A stretch of DNA of 64,000 bases from Poriferisodalis sp965221945 (GTDB taxonomy: Bacteria > Actinomycetota > Acidimicrobiia > Acidimicrobiales > Poriferisodalaceae): the NCBI RefSeq assembly GCF_965221945.1, contig NZ_OZ244925.1, positions 806,001 through 870,000 on the forward strand, read 5' to 3'. Positions 52,387 to 60,651 of the stretch are shown piece by piece. The notes beneath the pieces were generated by a model that saw only the letters and a program-made list of their open reading frames with translations, made no database searches and was not told the DNA's origin. The stretch's first letter is position 1; each line of letters starts with the position of its first letter. The translations under genes and the position numbers were made by a program.

Positions 52387-54663
52387 GTGACTGAGTCCAC
52401 CGCGTCCGACGCCGCCGGTCCGTCCAAGCAGATCGTCGGCTATTGCGAACCATGGACATTGCGCGCCGGCGAGAGCATCCACCTGTTGGCATCGACTCAC
52501 CGGCCAGGCCCTGCTGTGGTCGATGTCACCAGGATCGTCTGTGGTGATCCGACCCGCTACGGCCCAGGTTTTGAAGAACGTCCCGTCGATGCGATCGACA
52601 ACTGGCCGGTTGAGCTCGACGAGCAGCCGCTCACCCCTGGCTCGCATGGGGTCGCATCTGTGGATGGGGTGCCGAGCGCGAAGCGCCTTGGACTACGGGT
52701 CTGGGTGATGCCAACCCTGCTCGATCGGCCGGCGCGCATCGTGACGCTGACCGCGCGCTCGTCTGACGCGCCGAGGGACTCATCGGAGTTCGAGGCATTG
52801 CGGCTCGACCTCGTGGACGGGCGCGCCGTCGCATCGACCTCGGCGGCTGGCACCGAGACGCGAGTGACGGTTGACGAGCTTCCGTTGACCTGCAACCGGT
52901 GGTACCTGCTCGATGTCGAGCTCGATGTCGAGACTGGAACGCTAAGCGCGGCCCTGGTCACGGCGCGCTCCGAATCGCCAGGGAGCGATGCCGTCGAGGC
53001 AAGCCGGCTGAGTGACATGACGTTTGTGGAACTGGAAGCCGAACTCGACGCTTCGGGGGGCGACGACCGTGTTCGGCACGCGGTCCGAGTCTCAGCCACG
53101 CCGGGGGCGCCAGTCGGCGCAGGTGTACTGGCTCCGGTCGAATTGTGGCTGGGCGCGGGCCCCGGAGGCGAACGGTTCGACGGCCGCATCGCACGGCCGA
53201 ACCTGCGGTCCGGTGATTTCTCGGCATCGTGGGATCTGGCCTCCGACATGGCAGGGCGTCGAGTTCCCGCGAGCAACCCGAACTGTGGGCCAGTCGTGCT
53301 GCACCAGCTGCCGACGCGGGCCATCACGGGACCGGCATGGGACGGCTCGGCACACCGCTGGATCGACAACCCGGCGCATTTCGACGCAATCCATTTCCAC
53401 CACGATGACCTGTACGACGCCGGGTGGGAGACCACGGTCACCGCAGCGTTGCCCGACGATCTGCCGAGCGGCATCTACGCATTCCGAGTGAGCGGTGCCG
53501 CCGGAGAGGACCGGGTGCCGTTCTTCGTCCGGCCCGCCGCAGGCGCCCCGACCGCCGATGTGGCACTGCTCATGCCCACGGCCACCTACATGGCCTACGC
53601 CAACCACCGGATGCTGTTCGAGGGCGCCGATTTCATCCCGACCAAGACACGCCTGCGGCCTGAGCATGCGTACATCCGCGACCATCCCGAACTGGGACGC
53701 AGCCACTACGAGAAGCACCCTGATCGAAGCGGCGTGATGTTCAACTCGCGCCGGCGGCCGGTGCTGAATCTCCGCCCAGGGGCCGACGGCTGGAACTTCA
53801 CGCCCGACACCGACATCAACGCCTTCCTCGAACATCTTGAAGTCGGTCACGACATCGTCACCGACGAGGATCTGCACTTCGAAGGTCTCGCAGCCATCGT
53901 GCCGTACCGAGTGCTCGTCACCGGCAGCCACCCCGAGTACTGGTCGACCCCCATGCTGGACGCGCTCGCGGACTGGCAGCGCGAAGGCGGCCGGCTCATG
54001 TACCTCGGCGGCAATGGCTTCTATTGGCGGGTGGCATTCAGTGACGACTGGCCGGGTGCCATCGAGCTACGCCGGGCAGAGGACGGGGTGCGGAATTGGC
54101 AGACCGGGCCGGGGGAGAGCTACCACGCCTGGGGTGGTGAGTACGGCGGGCTGTGGCGTCGGCAAGGCCGGGCGCCGAACGAAATCTGCGGCATCGGGTT
54201 CGCCGCCCAAGGCTTCGAGAAGGCCACCTATTTTGTCCGAGATCCCCACGCCGACAGCTCCCGAGCTGTGTGGATCCTCGAAGGGGTGCCCGGCGAGCGC
54301 ATCGGCACGTCAGGACTCGGCGGTGGCGCTGCCGGCCAGGAGGTCGACCGCTACGACCTCCGCCTCGGATCGCCCGACCATGCTGTGGTGCTGGCTTCGG
54401 CAACCACGTTCGGGCCCGACATGCTGCGGACCAAAGAAGAGTTCGAAGGCTCGGTGTTCTTTCCCACGCCCGATCCATATGTGCGCGCGGACATGGTGTT
54501 CTACGAGACGCCCAATGGCGGGGCGGTGTTCTCTGTGGGTTCGATCTCGTGGTTCGGCGCGCTGGCGCGCGACGGATACGACAACGACATCGCGCGCATC
54601 ACGGCCAACGTTGTGCGACGGTTCGCAGACCCCGAGCCGTTCCCGCTGCCAGGCGTTGACTGA
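52387..54663 (+). CDS. N,N-dimethylformamidase large subunit-like protein
   Basis: A 758-residue protein resembling the large (catalytic) subunit of N,N-dimethylformamidase, which splits DMF to dimethylamine and formate; the length fits that family (about 760). The N-terminal half looks like a beta-rich, LamG-type region (GYCEPWTLRAGESIHLLAST). The catalytic part has PTATYMAYANHRM, SRSHYEKH-like and TGSHPEYWS segments; Tyr401 (or Tyr404), Tyr441 and Glu517 are candidates for the 2-Tyr-1-carboxylate iron site described for the Paracoccus enzyme. No small-subunit gene is adjacent, and the natural substrate may be another amide. Confidence 0.82.
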   Translation: MTESTASDAAGPSKQIVGYCEPWTLRAGESIHLLASTHRPGPAVVDVTRIVCGDPTRYGPGFEERPVDAIDNWPVELDEQPLTPGSHGVASVDGVPSAKRLGLRVWVMPTLLDRPARIVTLTARSSDAPRDSSEFEALRLDLVDGRAVASTSAAGTETRVTVDELPLTCNRWYLLDVELDVETGTLSAALVTARSESPGSDAVEASRLSDMTFVELEAELDASGGDDRVRHAVRVSATPGAPVGAGVLAPVELWLGAGPGGERFDGRIARPNLRSGDFSASWDLASDMAGRRVPASNPNCGPVVLHQLPTRAITGPAWDGSAHRWIDNPAHFDAIHFHHDDLYDAGWETTVTAALPDDLPSGIYAFRVSGAAGEDRVPFFVRPAAGAPTADVALLMPTATYMAYANHRMLFEGADFIPTKTRLRPEHAYIRDHPELGRSHYEKHPDRSGVMFNSRRRPVLNLRPGADGWNFTPDTDINAFLEHLEVGHDIVTDEDLHFEGLAAIVPYRVLVTGSHPEYWSTPMLDALADWQREGGRLMYLGGNGFYWRVAFSDDWPGAIELRRAEDGVRNWQTGPGESYHAWGGEYGGLWRRQGRAPNEICGIGFAAQGFEKATYFVRDPHADSSRAVWILEGVPGERIGTSGLGGGAAGQEVDRYDLRLGSPDHAVVLASATTFGPDMLRTKEEFEGSVFFPTPDPYVRADMVFYETPNGGAVFSVGSISWFGALARDGYDNDIARITANVVRRFADPEPFPLPGVD

Positions 54664-54723
54664 AGTTTCTCGCTGTGCCGCTTGGGGCGTTCAGGTCCTC
54701 GTGTGTGTGGGCCTGTTTGCCGC

Positions 54724-55410
54724 TCAGTCGTCTTTGCGGACTTGCCCCAGCAGCTCGCTGACTCGGTTCGCGGCAGGCGTGTAGTCGGCATCGACCTCGG
54801 GGCCAGGCACGAATTCGGGAATCTCGGCGCGTTCGGGGCCTGACGGAGCTGCGGTGCGAGCTCGCTGGGCAGGCGCAGTTGTGGCGGGCTCTGGTGAACC
54901 CTCGGCGACCGGTGCGGGAGCCGGCTGGGCGGCTGCCGGTTCCGAGGCTGCAGGCGCTGGACTCTCCGGAGCGGGGACGCCGGTTTCAGCACGTGCCGAC
55001 TTGGAACGGGAGAGCAGAGCCGCCAAGCGGGGATCTCCGGCTTCGTCGCTCCCGGAGGCTTCTGCAGCGGGTGCTGGTTCGGGGGCAGTCTCTGTGGCCG
55101 GTGCTTCTGCGCTTGGGGCGGGCAGTCCGCGCGATTCGGCGGCCTCGGCACGGGCCTCGGCAATCCGGGCGCGCTCGGTTGCTGCTTCGATCTCTGCACG
55201 CGCCCGCTTGGCGAGGAACTGTGACCATTCGCCCTCGGGCACGAGCTTGCTGTGCGCAACAGATATGGCCTCGACGTCATTGTCGAAGCGCACGCGGTAA
55301 CGCTTGATGGCGAAGCCGATACCGCGTCCGCATTTGCCTGCAGTGCCTTCGGGGACGCCCGAGATGTCCTCGGTCACTACTACCCGAGTACCGCGCCTGT
55401 ACTCGATCAT
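54724..55410 (-). CDS. Hypothetical protein, KOW/SH3-like head with Ala/Pro tail
   Basis: A 228-residue protein of unknown function. Residues 1 to about 60 look like a small KOW/SH3-type beta-barrel (RRGTRVVVTEDISGVPEGTA, then YRVRFDNDVEAISV), which could bind RNA or protein. A charged helix follows (WSQFLAKRARAEIEAATERA), then about 100 residues of Ala/Pro/Glu-rich low-complexity sequence with one conserved-looking island, DPRLAALLSRSKSARAE. The tail ends in VSELLGQVRKDD. It converges on the dimethylformamidase-like gene and diverges from the epimerase-like gene. Confidence 0.65.
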   Translation of the reverse strand: MIEYRRGTRVVVTEDISGVPEGTAGKCGRGIGFAIKRYRVRFDNDVEAISVAHSKLVPEGEWSQFLAKRARAEIEAATERARIAEARAEAAESRGLPAPSAEAPATETAPEPAPAAEASGSDEAGDPRLAALLSRSKSARAETGVPAPESPAPAASEPAAAQPAPAPVAEGSPEPATTAPAQRARTAAPSGPERAEIPEFVPGPEVDADYTPAANRVSELLGQVRKDD

Positions 55411-55581
55411 GACCCGGTTCCGCTGACACTCGCGTTCATCGTTGCGGGAGCGTACCGGCGAACGGTGCGAGCATCACGGAACGTCACGATTGACGCAGCG
55501 GGCGTCTCGGTGCGAGCTGCGCAGGCAGGGCCGTAATGTCGCCAGGACATTGGCATTTCCCGAGCGACATCGACTGTGGGG

Positions 55582-55620
55582 CCGTCTCACGGTCCGGGTG
55601 CCGGGCGACGGGTGAGACGG
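55582..55620 (+). promoter_or_regulatory. Hairpin overlapping the ribosome site of the epimerase-like gene
   Basis: CCGTCTCAC (55582-55590) pairs perfectly with GTGAGACGG (55612-55620). The last two bases of the stem are the first two of GGAGG (55619-55623), the ribosome site of GTG 55631. It could be an operator or a translational switch. It lies in the 220-base divergent gap 55411-55630, which otherwise shows no gene. Confidence 0.45.
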
Positions 55621-55630
55621 AGGTCAAGGC

Positions 55631-56785
55631 GTGAGCGAACGAACGGCGTTGGTGGTCGGCGGCACCGGTCCCACCGGACCGCACGTGGTGAAGGGCTTGC
55701 TCGAACGTGACTACCGGGTCACGATCTTGCACACGGGTCGTCACGAGGTCGACGAGATCACCGACCTTGTCGAGCACATCCATACCGACCCGTTCGACGC
55801 CGATCAATTCGCCGGCGCACTGGGTGCAGCGGAGTACGACTTGGCCGCGGTCATGTACGGGCGATTGCGGGAGATCGCCAAGGTGCTGGCGGGGCGCGTG
55901 AGCAAGTTCGTCAGCGTCGGCGGGTTCCCCGTGTACTCGGGCTGGGGCGATGCCGATGCGCTCTGGCCTGCCGGGATGCGCGCTCCCACCCGCGAGCATG
56001 ATCGGCTGGTTTCCGACGAGCCGCCTGAGTTCCGCGTGAATCGCAAGGTCCGCCAGATCGCCGTGACCGAGCAGGTCGTGTTCGCGCAGCATCCCACCGC
56101 CTCGCACCTGCGGTACCCCTGGATCTACGGGCCCGGACAGATCAGCCCGCGCGAGTGGAAGATCGTGCGGCGCGTTCTCGACGGGCGGGAGCACATCGTG
56201 CTGCCCGATGGCGGCACGACCCTGCAAGGACAGGCGCACGCGCGCAATGCCGCAGCGATGCTGTTAGCCACCGTTGACGGCGGAGCGCGTTCGGCTGGCG
56301 AGGCGTACAACGTTGCCGACGAATGGACGCCCACGCTCATCCAATGGGTGGAGATTCTCGCTGCCGCGCTGGATCACACCTTTGAGATCGTGTCGATTCC
56401 CTGGGAATATGCAGCCGTCGGCCATCATCTGACGTTGCGCAGCACCCCGCATCATCGGATGATCGGGTGCGACAAGGCGATGTATCAGCTCGGTTACCGC
56501 GACGTCATCGACCCAGTCGAAGGTCTCGCTGAGACTGCGCGCTGGTTGTCCGACGAGGCCAACCACCCTGCGCCGGGCAGTGCCATGGAACGTTCGATCG
56601 GCGATCGGTTCGACTACGGGGCCGAAGACCAACTCATTGAGGCATGGCAGTCTGCGATGACCGATGCCGACATGGCGACCGTCGCCGCAGCTGCCGACCC
56701 CGGGTTCGTCGACCGCTATAGCGCCGCCTTCGACGATCGCCCCGGCGCCGACAAGGGGTGGACTTCCGTCAGCCGCTCCGGCTGA
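55631..56785 (+). CDS. NAD-dependent epimerase/dehydratase-like protein
   Basis: A 384-residue extended SDR-like protein with VVGGTGPTGPHVVKGLLERD as its dinucleotide-binding loop. The classical Tyr-x3-Lys is not obvious (VSVGGFPVYSGW follows the expected strand), so it may be an atypical or non-catalytic SDR. The C-terminal part has YNVADEWTPTLIQWVEIL, typical of epimerase-like proteins. The product is unknown. It ends directly against the modC stop on the other strand, with no bases between. Confidence 0.75.
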   Translation: MSERTALVVGGTGPTGPHVVKGLLERDYRVTILHTGRHEVDEITDLVEHIHTDPFDADQFAGALGAAEYDLAAVMYGRLREIAKVLAGRVSKFVSVGGFPVYSGWGDADALWPAGMRAPTREHDRLVSDEPPEFRVNRKVRQIAVTEQVVFAQHPTASHLRYPWIYGPGQISPREWKIVRRVLDGREHIVLPDGGTTLQGQAHARNAAAMLLATVDGGARSAGEAYNVADEWTPTLIQWVEILAAALDHTFEIVSIPWEYAAVGHHLTLRSTPHHRMIGCDKAMYQLGYRDVIDPVEGLAETARWLSDEANHPAPGSAMERSIGDRFDYGAEDQLIEAWQSAMTDADMATVAAAADPGFVDRYSAAFDDRPGADKGWTSVSRSG

Positions 56786-57961
56786 CTAGTCGCGGCTGTC
56801 GGGCGCCAGTTCGACCTCGGTGGCTTTGACCGAGACCCACAGGGCGGTGCCGGGCCGGATCAGCAGTTCGTGGGCCGCGCCGGGCGTGATGTCGGCGGTG
56901 AGCGGCAGCGGCGCTCCGAGCAACACGCGGGTGATGTCTCCCAGCGGCTCGACGGCGTCCGCGGTCGTGCGCCACACGTTGCGCGGGCTGCCGCTGGGTC
57001 GCTCGCGATGCAGTGCGATCGCCCGCGGGTGAATCGTTGCCAGGACCGGCCCGTTCGCTGTTGTGTCGGCGGCGTGCAGCACGGTGGCTGGCCTGCGGCT
57101 CTGACCCGCCGTCGAGGGGTCATCGGGCGTCACGGTGACCTCCCCGCCCTGCGCCGTGCCTCGCACCAGGTTGATGCCTGACAGGTCGGCCGCGTATGGC
57201 GTCGCAGGTGCCCGTCGCAACTCTTCGGGCGTGCCCGACTGGGTGAGGCGACCGTCCTCAAGGATGTGCACCCGGTCGGCCAGGACAAATGCATCGGTGG
57301 GGTCGTGAGTGATGAGCAATCGGGGCACGTTCCCGGCGCCTTGCAGCGGTACCGGTGTCACGCTGCCGCCGTTGCGACCGCTGCTGAGGTGTGCTGCCAG
57401 ATTGCGCCGGAGGCGATTGCGTGCGGTGACGTCCAGCGATCCGAGCGGCTCGTCCGCAAGCAGCAGGTCGGGTTGGCATGCGAGCGCTCGGGCCAGTGCG
57501 ACCCGCTGGCGCTGGCCGCCCGACAGCGCTTTGGGCCGGCGGTGGGCAAGGTCGCCGAGGTCCATTGCACCGAGCCACGCTTGTGCCTGTTCGCGCGCCT
57601 CGGCCCGGCGCATCCCGCGAGCGGTCAAGCCGAAGGCGACGTTGTCGAGCGCGCTGAGATGTCGGAACAGGACTTGGTCTTGGAACACGACGCCAATGTG
57701 ACGTTGTTCGGGCGGGACGAAGACGTCGGCCGCCGGGTCGTCGAGGACGCGGCCGGCGAGGTGGATGCCGCCGCCTTCGAGCGGTAGCAGTCCGGCGAGC
57801 GCCGCCACAATCGTGGATTTGCCGGCGCCGTTCGGTCCCAGCAGCGCCGCCGTCTCGCCGACTTCGACGCGCAGCGAGACATCCAGCTCGAAATCACCCC
57901 GCCGCAGCCCGATGTCGGCATCGAGAGCGCCGTCGGCTGTGTTGCGTGCTGCGGGAGTCAT
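56786..57961 (-). CDS. modC: Molybdate ABC transporter ATP-binding protein
   Basis: ATPase of the molybdate (or tungstate) importer. Walker A is LLGPNGAGKST, the ABC signature is LSGGQRQRVALARAL, Walker B is LLLADEPLGSLD and the switch histidine is in LLITHDPTDAF. The C-terminal ~130 residues fit the oxyanion-binding Mop/TOBE domain of ModC. The 391-residue form starts at ATG 57961, which overlaps the modB stop (ATGA). It completes a modA-modB-modC operon. Confidence 0.92.
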   Translation of the reverse strand: MTPAARNTADGALDADIGLRRGDFELDVSLRVEVGETAALLGPNGAGKSTIVAALAGLLPLEGGGIHLAGRVLDDPAADVFVPPEQRHIGVVFQDQVLFRHLSALDNVAFGLTARGMRRAEAREQAQAWLGAMDLGDLAHRRPKALSGGQRQRVALARALACQPDLLLADEPLGSLDVTARNRLRRNLAAHLSSGRNGGSVTPVPLQGAGNVPRLLITHDPTDAFVLADRVHILEDGRLTQSGTPEELRRAPATPYAADLSGINLVRGTAQGGEVTVTPDDPSTAGQSRRPATVLHAADTTANGPVLATIHPRAIALHRERPSGSPRNVWRTTADAVEPLGDITRVLLGAPLPLTADITPGAAHELLIRPGTALWVSVKATEVELAPDSRD

Positions 57962-58803
57962 CGGCTCGGCCACCAACGGTCCCGCAGGGCGATCAGCAAA
58001 CCCAGCGACAGGGCAACCAGCACCAAGCTGATGGCAACGGCGGCGTCACGGTCCGCTTCGAGCGCCACGAACACGGCGAGCGGCAGCGTCTGGGTGCGTC
58101 CCCCCAGATTGCCCGCAAATGTCACCGTCGCACCGAACTCACCGAGGGCCCGAGCCCACGCCACCACGACAGCAACACCCAGTGCCGGTCCGATCATCGG
58201 CAGCGTGACCCGCCACAGCGTGCGCAGCCGCGACGCTCCGAGCGTGGCAGAAGCGGCCTCATAGCGCCGGTCGAGATTCCGCAGCGCCCCTTCGACGGTG
58301 AGGATCACGAGCGGTGTGGCGACGAACGCATTCGCCAGGATGACACCCCAGATCGAGTACGGCAGCAGCAACCCGGTGGCGTCGTGCAGTGGTCCGCCGA
58401 CGACGCCCCGGCGTCCGAGCGCGAACAGCAACGCTGCGCCGCCGACGACCGGTGGCAGCACCATCGGCAGCGTCACGAGTGCTCGAACCACCGAGCGGCC
58501 CCGGAAGGACACCCGCGCCAACACCCACGCCAAGGGAACGCCGACCGCGGCTGCGACGATCGCGGCGGCAACAGACGACACCACCGAGAGCACTGCGGCG
58601 TCCACCACGAAGCGGCTCGACAGGTGCGTCCAGAGCCCGGTCCACGGTGTGCGCGCTGCCAACCCAACAACGGGCAGGGCGAACAGCACGACGCCGACGG
58701 TCGCCAGAATTGCCACGGGCCACGGCGGCAGGTCCCGCTGCGTCCGGCGCATCACTCGTCCGTCGGAGCGGCCACTACTCACAGGAGTCGTTCCGTCGGT
58801 CAT
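57958..58803 (-). CDS. modB: Molybdate ABC transporter permease
   Basis: A 281-residue membrane permease with about six segments and the EAA loop EAASATLGASRLRTLWRVTL that docks onto ModC. The segment RALGEFGATVTFAGN is the signature of ModB/CysT-like permeases. It overlaps modA upstream and modC downstream by four bases each. Confidence 0.92.
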   Translation of the reverse strand: MTDGTTPVSSGRSDGRVMRRTQRDLPPWPVAILATVGVVLFALPVVGLAARTPWTGLWTHLSSRFVVDAAVLSVVSSVAAAIVAAAVGVPLAWVLARVSFRGRSVVRALVTLPMVLPPVVGGAALLFALGRRGVVGGPLHDATGLLLPYSIWGVILANAFVATPLVILTVEGALRNLDRRYEAASATLGASRLRTLWRVTLPMIGPALGVAVVVAWARALGEFGATVTFAGNLGGRTQTLPLAVFVALEADRDAAVAISLVLVALSLGLLIALRDRWWPSR

Positions 58804-59639
58804 GGCGCGCCGAATCCGTGGTCAGAAAACGCACCACGCGCCGAACTCGTCCGCAGGTGCTTCACAAACGCTTCGGCCGCTGCACGATTTGGCGCATCGG
58901 CCAGCACTGCGGCAGCGTATGACGTTCGAGGCGCTGTACCGGCGGTCCAGCCCAGACTCACGATGGAACCGTTCTGCGAGCCAACTCCCGCGTTCGGGGC
59001 AGTGTCGCTGGCATACACCACGGCGGCGTCGAGTTCACCGGCGGCCAGCTTGGTGATCAGGGCGCGTACGTTCGGCTCATCGGTGTCCGGGACCGGTTCG
59101 ATCCCGGCCTGAGCCAAGCCTGTTCGGGCCAGAGCGCCGCAGGGAACCTCGGCCGCGCACAGCCCGATCAGCAGCTCGGGCCGGGCCAGGTCGGTGAGCG
59201 ACGTCACACCGGCGTCGTTGCCCGCCGGTACTGCCAGCACCAGCGAGTTTCGGGCCACCACGACGGGTGCGCTCGCCAACCCGACTTCGTCGCGGATGGT
59301 GTCGAGATGGACAGGGTCAGCGGGGATGAACACGTCGGCCGGTGCGCCGGCGAGTACCTGTTCGCGCAGCGCTGAACTTCCTGCCCCCGCGATCAGCACG
59401 TCCACGCCTGGGTGGAGCTGTTCGAAGTCGCCGGCGAGCATCTCGGCAACCGGCAGCAATGAGGCGGCAACGAGGACATGCAGGCTGCCGTCGAGTGCCG
59501 CGTCTGGGGATCTGGCCGATTCGCTGTCACGACTCGACATGCATCCGGCCACGAACGGCAGCGTCGCCATGGTCAGCAACGCCAGCGCAGCACCGACGCG
59601 GGTAGAAGCCCGGCGTTTCTCGCTGCGGCAGCCACCCAT
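58800..59639 (-). CDS. modA: Molybdate-binding lipoprotein
   Basis: Extracytoplasmic molybdate-binding protein of about 279 residues. The lipobox LPFVAGC anchors it to the membrane. ModA motifs are clear: LHVLVAASLLPVAEML, IAGAGSSALREQVLAGAPAD with the oxyanion-binding serine, and LDAAVVYASDT. ATG 59639 starts just before the signal peptide; the frame is open to 59762 but that part overlaps the divergent metallo-hydrolase gene. It is 58 bases from that gene. Confidence 0.92.
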   Translation of the reverse strand: MGGCRSEKRRASTRVGAALALLTMATLPFVAGCMSSRDSESARSPDAALDGSLHVLVAASLLPVAEMLAGDFEQLHPGVDVLIAGAGSSALREQVLAGAPADVFIPADPVHLDTIRDEVGLASAPVVVARNSLVLAVPAGNDAGVTSLTDLARPELLIGLCAAEVPCGALARTGLAQAGIEPVPDTDEPNVRALITKLAAGELDAAVVYASDTAPNAGVGSQNGSIVSLGWTAGTAPRTSYAAAVLADAPNRAAAEAFVKHLRTSSARGAFSDHGFGAP

Positions 59640-59684
59640 AGTCGCGCCAGTGTGCCCGGCCCGCGGAGCGATTGAGCCCGGGCG

Positions 59685-59690
59685 TATGGT
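59685..59690 (+). promoter_or_regulatory. Putative -10 hexamer, leaderless metallo-hydrolase promoter
   Basis: TATGGT ends seven bases before ATG 59698, with no ribosome site. It lies in the 58-base divergent gap with modA. Confidence 0.45.
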
Positions 59691-59697
59691 TCCGGCC

Positions 59698-60609
59698 ATG
59701 GCCACGACGCTCGATTGGTACGGGTGCGCGACATTCCGGCTGCGCACCGCAGGTCTCACCATCTTTCTGGATGCCTATATCGACCGGGCACAAAACGCCG
59801 TTGGACCCGGCCTGCGGGCAGACGATGTCACCGAGGCTGACTGGGTACTCGTGGGCCATTCCCACTTCGACCACCTCTATGGCGCTGAGCGGATCGTTGC
59901 CAACACCGACGCCACGCTGGTTGCTTCGTACGAGTCAGTGCGGCTCATGGCCGAAGCCGGCATCCCGGCAGACCGGATGATCTGCGTAGCCGGTGGAGAG
60001 ACGGTCGACTTGAGCCGGGGGGACCGGGGGAACGGTGTACGCGTGTCGGTGTACCCGAGCCAGCACTCCTGCGTGTGGTCGCACACCCAGATGCACCAAC
60101 CTGGCGAGGTGTGCCTCGGTGACCTGGGCGTCACCTGGCAGGAACAGCAGGAGCGCTTCGCCCAGTTGATGAAGTACCTGGCCAGCGAGGTCGATCCAGC
60201 GACGAGCGAGCACATCGCGGCATCAGCAGTCGGTCACAGCAATCGGGGCGACGGGGGAGCGCTGCTGTTCCTGATCGAGGCACCCGACGGCTCAGTGCTG
60301 TTCCAGGACACCTCGGGGCACTGGTCAGGGGTGATGCACGATCTTCGCCCTGATGTGGCGATCCTCGCGGCGGCTGGCCGGGGAAACATCGACGGCGAGC
60401 CCATCCAGGGCTCGCTGGCCCAATTCATCGGCCGTCAAGCCGACCTACTCCGGCCCCGCAAGATCATCCTCGGTCACCACGACAACTGGCTGCCGGGGTT
60501 CTCAGTGCCCACGGACACATCCAGCATCGCGGACGAACTGGCTCGCGTCACGCCCGGCGTCGAGTTCCTCGAGCCCGGCTACATGGAGGCCACGCAGATC
60601 CTGTCGTAG
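59698..60609 (+). CDS. Metallo-beta-lactamase fold hydrolase
   Basis: A 303-residue MBL-fold protein of the UlaG-like type. The zinc motif is VGHSHFDHLYG (HxHxDH); further ligands are likely in PSQHSCVWS and ILGHHDNW. The N-terminal LDWYGCATFRLRTAGLTIFL matches the family of lactonase-like or phosphodiesterase-like members. Its substrate is not predictable. It is divergent from modABC and probably independent of it. Confidence 0.82.
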   Translation: MATTLDWYGCATFRLRTAGLTIFLDAYIDRAQNAVGPGLRADDVTEADWVLVGHSHFDHLYGAERIVANTDATLVASYESVRLMAEAGIPADRMICVAGGETVDLSRGDRGNGVRVSVYPSQHSCVWSHTQMHQPGEVCLGDLGVTWQEQQERFAQLMKYLASEVDPATSEHIAASAVGHSNRGDGGALLFLIEAPDGSVLFQDTSGHWSGVMHDLRPDVAILAAAGRGNIDGEPIQGSLAQFIGRQADLLRPRKIILGHHDNWLPGFSVPTDTSSIADELARVTPGVEFLEPGYMEATQILS

Positions 60610-60651
60610 CCGAGCCCAACGGCACCCGCTCAGGCTCTCGTCGCTCTGTGG

